Shown: positions 36,115-44,438 of the stretch, in pieces
Layout of the letters: the number at the start of each line of letters is the position of its first letter
Position numbering within the stretch: the stretch's first letter is position 1
NCBI GenBank assembly: GCA_964425215.1
Contig: CAYRLW010000011.1
Location: forward strand, 10,416-74,415
DNA from: CAYRLW01 sp964425215
GTDB lineage: Bacteria > Spirochaetota > Spirochaetia > Treponematales > Breznakiellaceae
DNA length: 64,000 nucleotides
Reading direction: 5' to 3'
The notes under the pieces: model-generated
Database searches by the model: none
Seen by the model: only the letters and a program-made list of their open reading frames with translations
Told to the model about the DNA's origin: nothing
Program-made: the position numbers and the translations under genes

Positions 36115-37511
36115 GAGATATTGTCAACAGTTGTGGATTGGAAATTCGGACGATTATCCGGTCAGGCGGCCGTTTCATCAAACAGCTCCCCATTCACAAA
36201 CTTTACTCCCGCCTCAACGAGGGGGATGTATTTGAATCCGTCTAACTTGCGCCAGCCCTGCTCGGCTTCCTTGCAGAGCTTGTAGACCATCGCCAGCGTC
36301 GCTTTTCGAGTCCCATTCCCTTTCGTCCGCCGGTGGCGCAGTCGCACCGTCGCGAAGGTCGACTCGATGGGGTTCGTGGTGCGCAGGTGAAGCCAATGCG
36401 CGGCGGGAAAGTCGTAGAAAGCAAACAGGTCGTCTTTGTCCTTCACCAGGCATTCCACGGCCTTGGGGTATTTGGCTCCAAAGGACTCGACGAAGAGGTC
36501 GAAGGCTTTGCGCGCATCCTCGCGAGTGGGCGCAAGGTACTGATCGTGGAGCATGCCCTTGGCCTTCGCCTGGAGCGCCGTGGGAAGCTTATCCAGGACG
36601 TTTCCGGTTTTGTGGAACCAGCAGCGCTGGATGCGAGTCTTCGGCCAGACTTCCGCCGCGGCTGCTTGGAAATCCATCGACCCATCGCATACTGCCAAGG
36701 CCGGGGACTTCGTAAGCCCACGCGATCGTAGGTCCAGCAGAATCTCCTTCCACGACTGCGTACTCTCCCGGTAGCCGTCGGAAACGGCAAGCAATTCTTT
36801 GTCCCCAGAGGAAGTAACGCCTATGACGACCAGGAGAAAAGCACGTTCATCTTCAAGCCCTGCGTTGCAATATACGCCGTCGGCCCAGACATAGACGTAG
36901 TGCTTGCCCGAGAGATCCCGCTTCGACCACTCCTCGTATTCCTCGGTCCATATCTCCTTAAGCCGCACGACCGTGCTCGCGGACAGGCCCTTCGCCTGTG
37001 GACCAAGAATGGCCTCCAGCTCCGCGGGGAAGTCGTCGGTCGAGATGCCCTTGAGATACAACACCGGTACGAGCGTGTCTATGCTCGGAGAGCGCCTCAT
37101 GAACTTCGGGAGAATCCGGCTCGTGAACCGTTCCTTCCCCAGCGCGTCCAAGGCCCGGTCATCGACCCTCGGACGGGTGATGGGGATCGGGCCCGCTCCG
37201 GTTAGTATCGTCCGCTCTGGCATGGTGCCGTTCCTCACGACGAGGCGTTTACTGTCCTCACCGACAAGCTACTTGTAGCGAGACAGGTGCTCCTCGATTT
37301 CCGCTTCCAATGCTACTTGCAGCATCTTCCTCGCTCCTTCACGCACGATCGCTTCCAGTGCCCCCATGGTTTCGGCTGTTGCCTCGATTCTAGTTTCGGT
37401 AGTATTCTTTCTCACGGACGTTCTCCTTCTCGGTTGGTCTGTTTGGCGACAAAACCTTACCGGAAATGAACGTCCTTTTTCTATCCCATCCACAAAAATT
37501 GATTATATCTC
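36115..37511 (-). mobile_element. IS256-family insertion sequence
   Basis: The 1397-bp element has imperfect terminal inverted repeats: the left end GAGATATTGTCAACAGTTGT and the right end, read inward, GAGATATAATCAATTTTTGT, with TGGAT following in both. It contains one mutator-type transposase. I see no target duplication (CATCCAAA on the left, ACATAAAA on the right), suggesting later rearrangement. It cuts into a CARF-like gene on its right side. Confidence 0.8.
36162..37415 (-). pseudogene. IS256-family (mutator-type) transposase interrupted by an amber codon
   Basis: A GTG start at 37415 with AAGGAG 8 nt upstream opens a frame (VRKNTTETRIEATAETMG) that reaches EEHLSRYK and then meets TAG (37271-37269). 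It continues in the same frame as LVGEDSKRLVVRNGTMPE through the complete DDE domain (VYVWADGVYCNA, LAVCDGSMDFQ, RTTNPIESTF) to 36162. The only lesion is the in-frame TAG. It is either a recent nonsense mutation or suppressible. The downstream part could start at the ATG at 37238 but would lack the N-terminal DNA-binding region. Confidence 0.75.
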
Positions 37512-37747
37512 ACATAAAAATGTACCGGCTCAAAACGGGTTAACAGGCCCTCATCCTTGGATTCTCTGACCAGGTCCTGGGCCCGTTCCAGATAGGGGGC
37601 ACTACTGCAGAGCAGAAAGGCCTTGTCTACCGCGTTATGCAACAGAAAGGAAAGCAGTGGCCCCGGTTGTTCATCCTTGTCCGGATAGGGGTCCCGATTC
37701 CCCACAAAACTTACCAACACACGGATCGTTTTTGCCATGTCGTCCAT
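37512..37747 (-). pseudogene. 5' fragment of a CARF-like sensor gene, cut by IS256
   Basis: About 79 codons survive before the IS. They contain a Rossmann-type start VLVSFVGNRDPYPDKDEQPG, then LLSFLLHNAVDKAFLLCSS. This layout (FxGxxDP ... GPLL ... strand) resembles CARF nucleotide-sensor domains, such as those at the N-terminus of RtcR-like sigma-54 activators; the match is tentative. The rest of the gene is not found on the far side of the IS. A sigma-54 promoter lies directly upstream, which makes an ATG at 37747 or 37738 likelier than the one at 37774. Confidence 0.45.
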
Positions 37748-37776
37748 GCTATCACGGGTTCCCATATAAGACAACT

Positions 37777-37793
37777 TGCAAAAGCCGTGCCAA
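37777..37793 (-). promoter_or_regulatory. Sigma-54 promoter upstream of the CARF-like fragment
   Basis: Read on the minus strand, TTGGCACGGCTTTTGCA is a full match to the -24/-12 consensus (TGGCACG-N4-TTGCA; GG-N10-GC). Transcription would start near 37766, just before the truncated CARF-like frame. The -24 half is part of the 42-bp repeat. Confidence 0.75.
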
Positions 37794-37823
37794 TCCGGGA
37801 ATGGTTACGATTGATGAATGCCC
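37782..37823. repeat. 42-bp direct repeat, copy 1
   Basis: Begins AAGCCGTGCCAATCCGGGAA and ends GATTGATGAATGCCC. It is identical to 39150-39191 except for one base (T/A). It lies 33 bp beyond the stop of the ATPase gene and includes the -24 box of the sigma-54 promoter. Confidence 0.9.
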
Positions 37824-37855
37824 TGAGCTGGGAGCGGGGGATTTCCCGTTACGAT

Positions 37856-39052
37856 TTAATAAAAAAATCCAAAGAGCCAGAGGGGGATTTTTTTATCATA
37901 GCCGTACTCCATATTATCCGAGGCAATATATGCGTCCTGAACATGCTGGATTTGTTTCCTTGTTTTATGTTTGCCCCCAACTTCAACGGTCACGTGGCCA
38001 TCGATAAGAAAATCTCCCGATTCGGTATATTCAATGGTATGGTTTTGTGAAACCTGGTTGGCAAAAAAGGTTTCCCTGATTGTTCCTATTTCCACAGAAT
38101 CGCCTTTTAGTAGATACATAAGATTCGTATTTTCGAGATATATTTTTTCGGGCTTTTGTAAAGCGCCTATCCCATGGGTATTTCGGTACAGGGCATAGAT
38201 AAGTTTTGCCTCATGGAGCGCCTGTAGATAGGCCAGTACCGTGTGGCGATGGATTCCCACGTGTTCGCTCAACTTGGTGATATTTGGAATAAAGGGGGCC
38301 GATTCGGCAATCACACCAAGGAGTCGTTTAATTTTTGGAATGCTGGCAACTTCGATATGCCTGAGCTGTGGGAGTTCAATTTCCAGAATCATATTGATGG
38401 TCTCTTCCAGCCGGATAAAGTAGGTATCGATGCTTTCCAGAAAATAGGGATAGTATCCAAGGCGCTGGTATTCAGAAAAATATTGATAGGGATGCACCTG
38501 GGAAACAATCTCTTCGGCGATCCGTTCGTGGTTTTGAAGGATATCCTGGAGCTTGTATACAGGGAAGGACTTTCCTGTTCTAAGCATTAAAAACTCCCGG
38601 AACGAAAGGCCCTGCATGTTAAACACCACAGCCCGTCTGCTTAAATCCGCCTGGGCATCGAGGATCTCCAGGAGAGAAGAACCGGTAAAGGCAATATGTA
38701 ATTCAGGATAATCATCATAAAGATTTTTTACCGCCACAGACCATTGGGGATATTTATGGACCTCATCGAGAAAAAGATGGGTGCCCCCTTGTTTGTAAAA
38801 AGTGTCGGCCAATTCCAGCAGACTATGTTCTGTGAACCAAAGATTATCCAGGCTCACATAGAGAACCTTACTCAGATCATGCGCAAAGTGTTTTTTAATA
38901 TGCTGCAAAAAGAGGGTGGTTTTCCCAATTCCGCGGGCACCCCGCAGGCCTACTAAACGGGCATCCCAGGGGATTACCTGTTCCATGGATCGTACAAAAT
39001 CCAATGAAGTAACCGCGATTTTACGTCTAAAAAGCTCTATAAGCCGTTCCAT
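37856..39052 (-). CDS. AAA_14/DUF4143 ATPase
   Basis: The 398-aa protein has Walker A GARGIGKTT (~36-44), Walker B THLFLDEVHKYP (~91-102), sensor FTGSSLLEI, and a winged-helix region (~240-300: LSEHVGIHRHTVLAYLQAL). The C-terminal DUF4143-like domain contains GDFLIDGHVTVEVGGK, a PD-(D/E)xK-like core. The family is widespread, of unclear role, and often mobile; proposals include toxin-antitoxin or DNA-handling functions. A TATAAT lies 6 nt before the ATG, so the mRNA is probably leaderless. The gene is flanked by 42-bp direct repeats. Confidence 0.8.
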   Translation of the reverse strand: MERLIELFRRKIAVTSLDFVRSMEQVIPWDARLVGLRGARGIGKTTLFLQHIKKHFAHDLSKVLYVSLDNLWFTEHSLLELADTFYKQGGTHLFLDEVHKYPQWSVAVKNLYDDYPELHIAFTGSSLLEILDAQADLSRRAVVFNMQGLSFREFLMLRTGKSFPVYKLQDILQNHERIAEEIVSQVHPYQYFSEYQRLGYYPYFLESIDTYFIRLEETINMILEIELPQLRHIEVASIPKIKRLLGVIAESAPFIPNITKLSEHVGIHRHTVLAYLQALHEAKLIYALYRNTHGIGALQKPEKIYLENTNLMYLLKGDSVEIGTIRETFFANQVSQNHTIEYTESGDFLIDGHVTVEVGGKHKTRKQIQHVQDAYIASDNMEYGYDKKIPLWLFGFFY

Positions 39053-39149
39053 ACAACCATTATACTACAGAAACCTAATATTTTGTGCATTCCATTCACC
39101 ATTTTTTGGTCTTTTTTGGTTATTAGAATAACCATTTTTATTAATATGT

Positions 39150-39191
39150 AAGCCGTGCCAAACCGGGAATGGTTACGATTGATGAATGCCC
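39150..39191. repeat. 42-bp direct repeat, copy 2
   Basis: Same sequence and orientation as 37782-37823 with one mismatch, 98 bp upstream of the ATPase start. Here the -24 half of the sigma-54 motif is kept (TTGGCACGGCTT) but the -12 half is ACATA rather than TTGCA, so this copy should be inactive. It lies in a 354-bp gene-free gap (39053-39406). Confidence 0.9.
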
Positions 39192-39265
39192 ACCGCGGGG
39201 AAAGGGGCATTTCCCGCGGTGAGGGAACTTTTGTTCCGTAACCGTGGAACCAAAGTTACGGAAAC
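39191..39265. repeat. Two hairpins downstream of repeat copy 2
   Basis: CACCGCGGGGAAA (39191-39203) pairs with TTTCCCGCGGTG (39210-39221). GTTCCGTAAC (39233-39242) pairs with GTTACGGAAAC (39255-39265). A degraded form of the first (GGGGGATTTCCCG) follows repeat copy 1, so the duplicated unit may be larger than 42 bp. Confidence 0.6.
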
Positions 39266-39366
39266 ATGGGGTACGCTGGATCCTTTCTAGCGGCAAACCG
39301 AGAGGGGCCCCCATGGAACAGAGGAATTTTTGCAGGCCTCCCTTCAATTCATCAACCTGAAAGAAC

Positions 39367-39383
39367 CTGGCACAGTTTTTGCA
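39367..39383 (+). promoter_or_regulatory. Sigma-54 promoter of the small lipoprotein
   Basis: CTGGCACAGTTTTTGCA matches the -24/-12 consensus with GG-N10-GC spacing. The predicted start (~39394) leaves a short leader carrying AGAGAGGAGAA before the ATG at 39407. Confidence 0.75.
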
Positions 39384-39406
39384 AAGTTCTCCAGAGAGGA
39401 GAACAT

Positions 39407-39889
39407 ATGGCAAATAAAATCACCAATGGTATTACAGGCATTCTTTTGTTCGGCATTTTTTTGTTGGTTTCATGCTCCAGTCCGACCGGTTCGGAAACAA
39501 CCCAGGTTACTTCTTTGGCAATCACCGGCAACTGGCAGGCGGTTAACACCACAACCCAGACCGATGGGAGTGGGGTTTTCCAATTAGGCTCGGTAACCAC
39601 CATAACCTTTACGGTTCAGGACAACAATGGGGCACTAACAATAACCAATTTTAACTTTCTAGGCCAGGTAATAACCTGGCGAACCGGTACGGGTAATCGT
39701 TCAGGGGACTCCTTTACCGGGTATATTACCGGATACTACTACAACATATATAACCAGCAGGTTGATGTAGTCATATCCTTTAATGGCACTGTCAGCGGGA
39801 CAACCGGCAATGGAACCTTCAGCCAAACGGTAACCAATGGTTCAGTGTCCGCAAGCTGTTCGGGGACAACCGTATTTTCAAAACTATAG
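39407..39889 (+). CDS. Small lipoprotein, 160 aa
   Basis: The protein starts MANKITNGITGILLFGIFLLVSC..., a signal peptide with lipobox LLVSC followed by Ser-Ser, so it is a lipoprotein. The mature part is rich in Thr, Gly and Asn, with alternating strands (SVTTITFTVQDNNGALTITNF), suggesting a beta-barrel or lipocalin-like sandwich. I do not recognise the family. The start is chosen by the ribosome binding site GAGAGGAGAA and the signal peptide; an upstream in-frame ATG at 39266 would precede the promoter. Transcription from a sigma-54 promoter suggests regulated expression. Confidence 0.75.
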   Translation: MANKITNGITGILLFGIFLLVSCSSPTGSETTQVTSLAITGNWQAVNTTTQTDGSGVFQLGSVTTITFTVQDNNGALTITNFNFLGQVITWRTGTGNRSGDSFTGYITGYYYNIYNQQVDVVISFNGTVSGTTGNGTFSQTVTNGSVSASCSGTTVFSKL

Positions 39890-39938
39890 GGATGTAAAAA
39901 CACGTATTTAAAAATAGCTATGTAAAAAAGTGTATTTT

Positions 39939-39977
39939 GAGGTGTTTGCAAAAGTCTGTTACTTTTGCAAACACCTC
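39939..39977. repeat. Perfect 17-bp inverted repeat
   Basis: GAGGTGTTTGCAAAAGT faces ACTTTTGCAAACACCTC with a 5-nt loop, 50 nt after the lipoprotein stop. It lacks a following T run but would fold strongly and probably ends or stabilises the transcript. Confidence 0.75.
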
Positions 39978-40060
39978 ATCCATGTTTAGATACTTTATAC
40001 ACTTATTTTCTAGAGGAGTTTAACAAGCCATGAGCTTTGGCCTTATCTAATTCTCTCTTC

Positions 40061-40089
40061 TTGCCTGGACAGCAAATCTCTTTTACAAT
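40061..40089 (+). promoter_or_regulatory. Promoter of the TerY-P-like operon
   Basis: TTGCCT (40061-40066), a 17-bp spacer and TACAAT (40084-40089) form a good sigma-70 promoter. The start codon at 40097 is 7 nt after the -10, so the transcript is probably leaderless. Confidence 0.6.
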
Positions 40090-40096
40090 AGTTGAT

Positions 40097-41470
40097 ATGG
40101 AAAATACAAAACCTAAAAAATCTATTCTGGAAACAATCGGGAACATTAGTCTTTTTGTGGGTCTCGTGGCCTTCGCGGTGCCGGCTTTGGCGGTCTTTGG
40201 GATCGATGGCCCCCAGGTGGTGATGATAAAGACCTTTGGGCCCCTGGGGGAGCCGGGGATACTCCTGGCAATCTTTGTGGTTTGTGCGGTCCTGACCATG
40301 CTCCTAGGGACTGTGAATCGAATTCTTCCCCTCTTAGCGGGTTTTGGTACCGGTCTTGTGCTCTTTGCGGGGGCCTTTGATATCCCCTATCTGGGGGCCA
40401 TACGGACCGCATTGTTCCGATTCCCGCCCTTTAGCCAAAGCGGCCCCGCCCTTTTTTCGGGAGCCCTGGCTATTGCTTCGGGTCTTTTTATGGCCCGATC
40501 GGAAAAAATAAAACCCCTGACGGCCCTGCTGGGGCCATCAATCCCTCCGATCATACTACTTTTGGTGCTTACCGCCTGGTCGCCCTTTACCTACAACGAG
40601 GTTTCCCGGGACATGGACGCCAGCACCTTTGAACGGGCCATGCGTTCCATTTCCACCACCCTGGGAAAAACCTATGTGAACCCGGAGGTGGAAGCGGCGG
40701 TCCGCCGGGTGGTGGAAGAAAAGAACAAAACCCTGCAGGAAAAAGAACAGGCCCTAAAGGATCTTTCAGCCCGTCTGGAACGGACCGAGGCGGACAAAAA
40801 AGCCCTGGAACGATCCGTCAAAGATAGTGCCGCACTGAGCCAGGAGTTAGAGGCGGCCAAGCGGGCCCTCAAGGATTTGGAGGGCCGTATCGAAAAGGAT
40901 AATCCCCAGGTCCAGGGGGGACGCTACGATTTGGCGGTCCAACCGACCAATCCGGTGGTCCGGGACTTTGCGGTAAAAATAGCCGCTACAGCCCCCGGTC
41001 CTTGGGATAATCCCCAGGGGAGCAAGGTCCCCAACGCCAGCGGAGCTAAACAACTGGTACTGATCCATGGGGCCCTCTCCCGGAACTGGAAATACGTCAG
41101 CGATCCGGCGGTCTCGTGGACCGATTACACATCCCCCGCCAGCAGAACCATTGCCTTGGGCTTGGCGGGGGACTGCGACGATTACGCCACCGTCATGGCC
41201 TCCTGCGTTATCGCCGTGGGGGGCCGGGCCCGGATAGTCCACGGCTTTCGGGGAACCCAGGGGCATGCTTGGGCGGAGGTTTGGGTGGGCCGAGCTTCCA
41301 TGGCGGACCAGGTTTTGCAGGCCGTGGCAAACTATTCGGGCCGAAGCGTAGCAAGCCTCGCTACAAGCCGAAACCCTAATACGGACGATCGCTGGCTGGT
41401 TTTGGACTGGGAACTGGGCCGCTATAGCTTTCCTTCGTCCAATATGAGGGTGGCCTGGACCAGCGAATAG
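40097..41470 (+). CDS. Membrane protein with coiled coil and transglutaminase-like domain
   Basis: The 457-aa protein has about five hydrophobic segments in residues ~15-170 and a charged coiled coil (~195-280, EEKNKTLQEKEQALKDLSARLE). A C-terminal transglutaminase-like domain has its triad visible: Cys in GDCDDYATVMAS (~358), His in GHAWAEVW (~389) and Asp in WLVLDWE (~435). It may act as a peptidase or cross-linking enzyme at the membrane. The ATG at 40097 gives MENTKPKKS before the first membrane segment; the ATG at 40037 lies upstream of the promoter. It leads the operon, 11 nt before the TelA-vWA gene. Confidence 0.75.
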   Translation: MENTKPKKSILETIGNISLFVGLVAFAVPALAVFGIDGPQVVMIKTFGPLGEPGILLAIFVVCAVLTMLLGTVNRILPLLAGFGTGLVLFAGAFDIPYLGAIRTALFRFPPFSQSGPALFSGALAIASGLFMARSEKIKPLTALLGPSIPPIILLLVLTAWSPFTYNEVSRDMDASTFERAMRSISTTLGKTYVNPEVEAAVRRVVEEKNKTLQEKEQALKDLSARLERTEADKKALERSVKDSAALSQELEAAKRALKDLEGRIEKDNPQVQGGRYDLAVQPTNPVVRDFAVKIAATAPGPWDNPQGSKVPNASGAKQLVLIHGALSRNWKYVSDPAVSWTDYTSPASRTIALGLAGDCDDYATVMASCVIAVGGRARIVHGFRGTQGHAWAEVWVGRASMADQVLQAVANYSGRSVASLATSRNPNTDDRWLVLDWELGRYSFPSSNMRVAWTSE

Positions 41471-41481
41471 GGAGGCGGGGT

Positions 41482-43638
41482 ATGAACAACCAAATTACCA
41501 GCATCGATCTGTTTGGGACCCATTACGAATTACCGGTTATCAAGGATGCCCAATTTGAAGAACTCCAAATGGCCATTAAGGAACACCGGGACGTCCTTTC
41601 AATCGAAGAAAAGAAACAGGGAATTTTGGGGTTCTTCGTAAAACGGGAAACCCTTTCCGCGGAGGAACGGCTCCGCCGGATGGAAGGTCTTGTAGCAAAT
41701 TACGACGATCTAATCCAATTATTGCGGACAAAGATACAGGCCTGTCACCAGGTCTTTGAGTCTATCGGCGACGGGGTGGAACAGGAGTTTCTTAAGAAAT
41801 TGGAAACCCTGGAAAAGTTAGAACAGGACCGGCAACTATTGGCCGCCAACTTTATCAAGGCCGGCCATACGGAAAGCGCCGCCACCTTTGAAGAACAAGC
41901 ACAAAACATCCGAAACATGGTCACCAACCTAAGCCGGTCCGCTATACTCATTATAAAAAAATTGCGCCACGCCTTGGACGCCCTGGAAACCCTGGCTTCG
42001 GACGATGAAAAACAACGGCAGGTGTACGAGGACCTAAAAAATGACGTGGGCCTGTACCGGCAATTCTACGAATTCAACCAAAAGATGGCCGCCGTTCAAA
42101 AGGAGATCGCCCAACTTACCAACATAGCTTTAAACTTTGATACCATCCTTCGGGATAATTTAGGTCCTTTGGGTATCCTGGTGGATCAGATCAGCCAAAT
42201 CGATTCTCGGCTGAGCGAAAGCCTCGTTGAAATTGAAAAACTCTCCATGGAACTGGAGCAGGGTAATACCAGTACGGAAGCCCTGTCATTGGTCTCGGAT
42301 AGACTAATTTCTTCCATTATATCCGGCAGAATGCGGAAAGATGTGATTTCGGATATTTTAGAAAACCTGCGCAATCCCCTGTCCGATACGGAACACATCG
42401 ATTTTAGCTTGCATATGGCCGAATCATCTTCAAGCACCCTAGACTTTTCTGCCCTGGCGGACAACATGCGGACCCTGGTCCGCCAGGGGATCCACGATCT
42501 GGAATTCGTCGCGGCGCCCTCTCTAAAAACCCCTGAAGCCTCCCTAGCTCCAGCCGAACCGGCCATGGAACCATCAACGGATTACGATGAACCACCCACC
42601 CTCTCTGAAGCTTTAGAGCCGTCTACTTCGGTGTCGCCACCGGAACCTGAGCCTCGGACCCTGACGACGGAAGGCCCAGAGCCGCCACCGGAATCCCCCG
42701 AATCGCCGATCGAATCGCCGATCGGGTCGCTGAGCGGGCCGCCGAGCGGGCCGCCAAGGGAATCGCCGGTTTCAGCCAAACCCTCGTGGGTACCTCCTCC
42801 GCCGCGGTCTACAACGCGATCTCCCTGGGGAGACGACCGGGCTCCGTACAGCGCCCCTATTAGCCGGGCGACCCCAAGCCTCGTGGTGTTTTTGCTGGAC
42901 CAATCGGGTTCCATGGGGACAGCTTTTACCCAGGGCTTAAGCCGGGCGGAGTACCTAGCCCAGGTAGTAGATCAGGCCATAGAGGAGTTGTGTACCCGGT
43001 GCAACAAAGCCGACGGTATTCGGGATTATTTTGATCTGGCGGTTCTAGGGTACGGGAATACGGTGGTCAAATCCCTGCTTCCCAACTCCGAAGGGGTGCT
43101 GTGGCAACCTATTTCCACCGTCGCCCGATCCCCCCGACGGGTACGGCACGATGCCCAAGGGATCCCTCACCCCGAATGGGTGCCCGTGATCAACGGGGGG
43201 GATACGCCCATGCGGGCCGCCCTGGAGCGGACCTGCCACCTGGTAGCCCAGTGGTGCGACGAGCATCCCGCATCCTATCCTCCAACGGTCATCAACATTA
43301 CCGATGGAGAAAGTACCGATGGGGACGTGGAACCGGCGGCCGCGGTGCTTCGGCAACTGCATACCCAAGATGGAGAGGTCCTGCTTTTTAATCTCCACGT
43401 GGGGGGAGAGGGAACCAACATCCGCCCGGTGGTGTTTCCCAATTCCCCCGCTGGCCTGGTGGAATACGGAAGCCTCCTGTATCGGTTATCCAGCCCCATG
43501 CCGCCCCACCTTCGGGAAGCGGGTATGGCCGAGGGGTTCTCCATCGGCGAGGGGGCCCGTTTCTTTGCCTACGGGGCCACGGCCGACCTGGCTACCCGAT
43601 TTTTAAATTTGGGGACCAGGCCGGGGAAGTTACGCTAA
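41482..43638 (+). CDS. TelA-like domain fused to a vWA (TerY-like) domain
   Basis: The 718-aa protein has a helical TelA (toxic anion resistance)-like region in residues ~20-330, a Pro/Ser/Glu-rich linker (~350-460), and a vWA domain (~465-690) with the metal-binding motif LLDQSGSMG (DxSxS) and later INGGDTPM and ITDGESTDGD. TerY-type vWA proteins bind Mg2+ and form the TerY-P triad with a PP2C phosphatase and a kinase, exactly the next two genes. Fusion to TelA in one chain is notable. It overlaps the phosphatase start by 1 nt. Confidence 0.75.
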   Translation: MNNQITSIDLFGTHYELPVIKDAQFEELQMAIKEHRDVLSIEEKKQGILGFFVKRETLSAEERLRRMEGLVANYDDLIQLLRTKIQACHQVFESIGDGVEQEFLKKLETLEKLEQDRQLLAANFIKAGHTESAATFEEQAQNIRNMVTNLSRSAILIIKKLRHALDALETLASDDEKQRQVYEDLKNDVGLYRQFYEFNQKMAAVQKEIAQLTNIALNFDTILRDNLGPLGILVDQISQIDSRLSESLVEIEKLSMELEQGNTSTEALSLVSDRLISSIISGRMRKDVISDILENLRNPLSDTEHIDFSLHMAESSSSTLDFSALADNMRTLVRQGIHDLEFVAAPSLKTPEASLAPAEPAMEPSTDYDEPPTLSEALEPSTSVSPPEPEPRTLTTEGPEPPPESPESPIESPIGSLSGPPSGPPRESPVSAKPSWVPPPPRSTTRSPWGDDRAPYSAPISRATPSLVVFLLDQSGSMGTAFTQGLSRAEYLAQVVDQAIEELCTRCNKADGIRDYFDLAVLGYGNTVVKSLLPNSEGVLWQPISTVARSPRRVRHDAQGIPHPEWVPVINGGDTPMRAALERTCHLVAQWCDEHPASYPPTVINITDGESTDGDVEPAAAVLRQLHTQDGEVLLFNLHVGGEGTNIRPVVFPNSPAGLVEYGSLLYRLSSPMPPHLREAGMAEGFSIGEGARFFAYGATADLATRFLNLGTRPGKLR

Positions 43639-44438
43639 TGGCCCACTGCGCCCGTCTTTTTACCCTCCCCTACCACGGTCCGCTGGGGGAAGACCGTTGG
43701 GCCAGGGGGATCGATCGATGGGGTGGCCAGACCTGGGTTCTCTGCGACGGGGCCAGCGAAAGCTACGACCCCGCCGGTTGGGCCCAGAAATTGGCCGCTA
43801 CCCTGGCTGACCTTTACCAACTCTTCAGCGTGGTTCCGCACCTCCGCCGCGGGAGCCCTTCCCGCCGCTCGGGACGTTACCCCGTTTCGGTCGTAAGCGC
43901 CCTTGATACGCCCCTGGATCGGGCGGTACGAAAGGCCCAGGGGGATTATGCACGGAGGGTTCAAAATCAACGGGGCAGTTCCAGCGATTGGCTTACCCGG
44001 GCTTCCCAAATCAGGGGTTCCTGGTCCACCGCTCTGGGAATCCGGATCCCGGCTAACGGCGCAGTCGCGGACGCCTGGGCGGTGGGGGATACGGAGCTGT
44101 TTATCCTGGACGGCTACGAGGAAAAACTCCGCTTCCCCTTGAAATCGGGGGAAGAATTTACCAGTTCCCCGCCCCTCATCGGTAGCCACCGGGATTCCCC
44201 CACGCCGAGGTGGATGCGTATCCTCATCCCCCTCCGGTCCTTTCGTCACCCTAAAATCATCCTCGTCTCCGATGCTCTCGCGGCCTTTATTATCGAATCT
44301 ACCGCTAAAGGCTTTTCAGACCTGTGGCCCTTCCTGTTACGAACACCCCTACCGGAGCTTTCACGGTGGATACAGGAGCAACGGAATCGGGGCGGTCTCT
44401 CCATGGATGATTATACCCTTATGGAGATCCGTCCATGA
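43638..44438 (+). CDS. PP2C-family Ser/Thr phosphatase (TerY-P type)
   Basis: The 266-aa protein keeps the PP2C metal motifs: the N-terminal ...GEDRWARG, VLCDGAS (~34-40), AWAVGDTELFIL (~147-158), KIILVSDALAAF and the final MDDYTLMEI (DD for metal). It probably reverses phosphorylation by the kinase encoded next, acting on the vWA protein or on targets docked there. It begins inside the stop of the vWA gene (TAATG) and overlaps the kinase gene by 4 nt, so synthesis is tightly coupled. Confidence 0.75.
   Translation: MAHCARLFTLPYHGPLGEDRWARGIDRWGGQTWVLCDGASESYDPAGWAQKLAATLADLYQLFSVVPHLRRGSPSRRSGRYPVSVVSALDTPLDRAVRKAQGDYARRVQNQRGSSSDWLTRASQIRGSWSTALGIRIPANGAVADAWAVGDTELFILDGYEEKLRFPLKSGEEFTSSPPLIGSHRDSPTPRWMRILIPLRSFRHPKIILVSDALAAFIIESTAKGFSDLWPFLLRTPLPELSRWIQEQRNRGGLSMDDYTLMEIRP

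Noticed and set aside
37637..38050. Plus-strand frames across repeat copy 1 and the ATPase 3' end
   Set aside because: They cross a non-coding repeat and are antisense to the ATPase; no family match.
39141..39413. Minus-strand 90-codon frame in the gap before the lipoprotein
   Set aside because: It runs through two hairpins and a repeat, so it is unlikely to be coding.
42582..42914. Minus-strand Gly/Ser-rich frame in the TelA-vWA linker
   Set aside because: Low-complexity complement of the Pro/Glu/Ser linker; not a gene.
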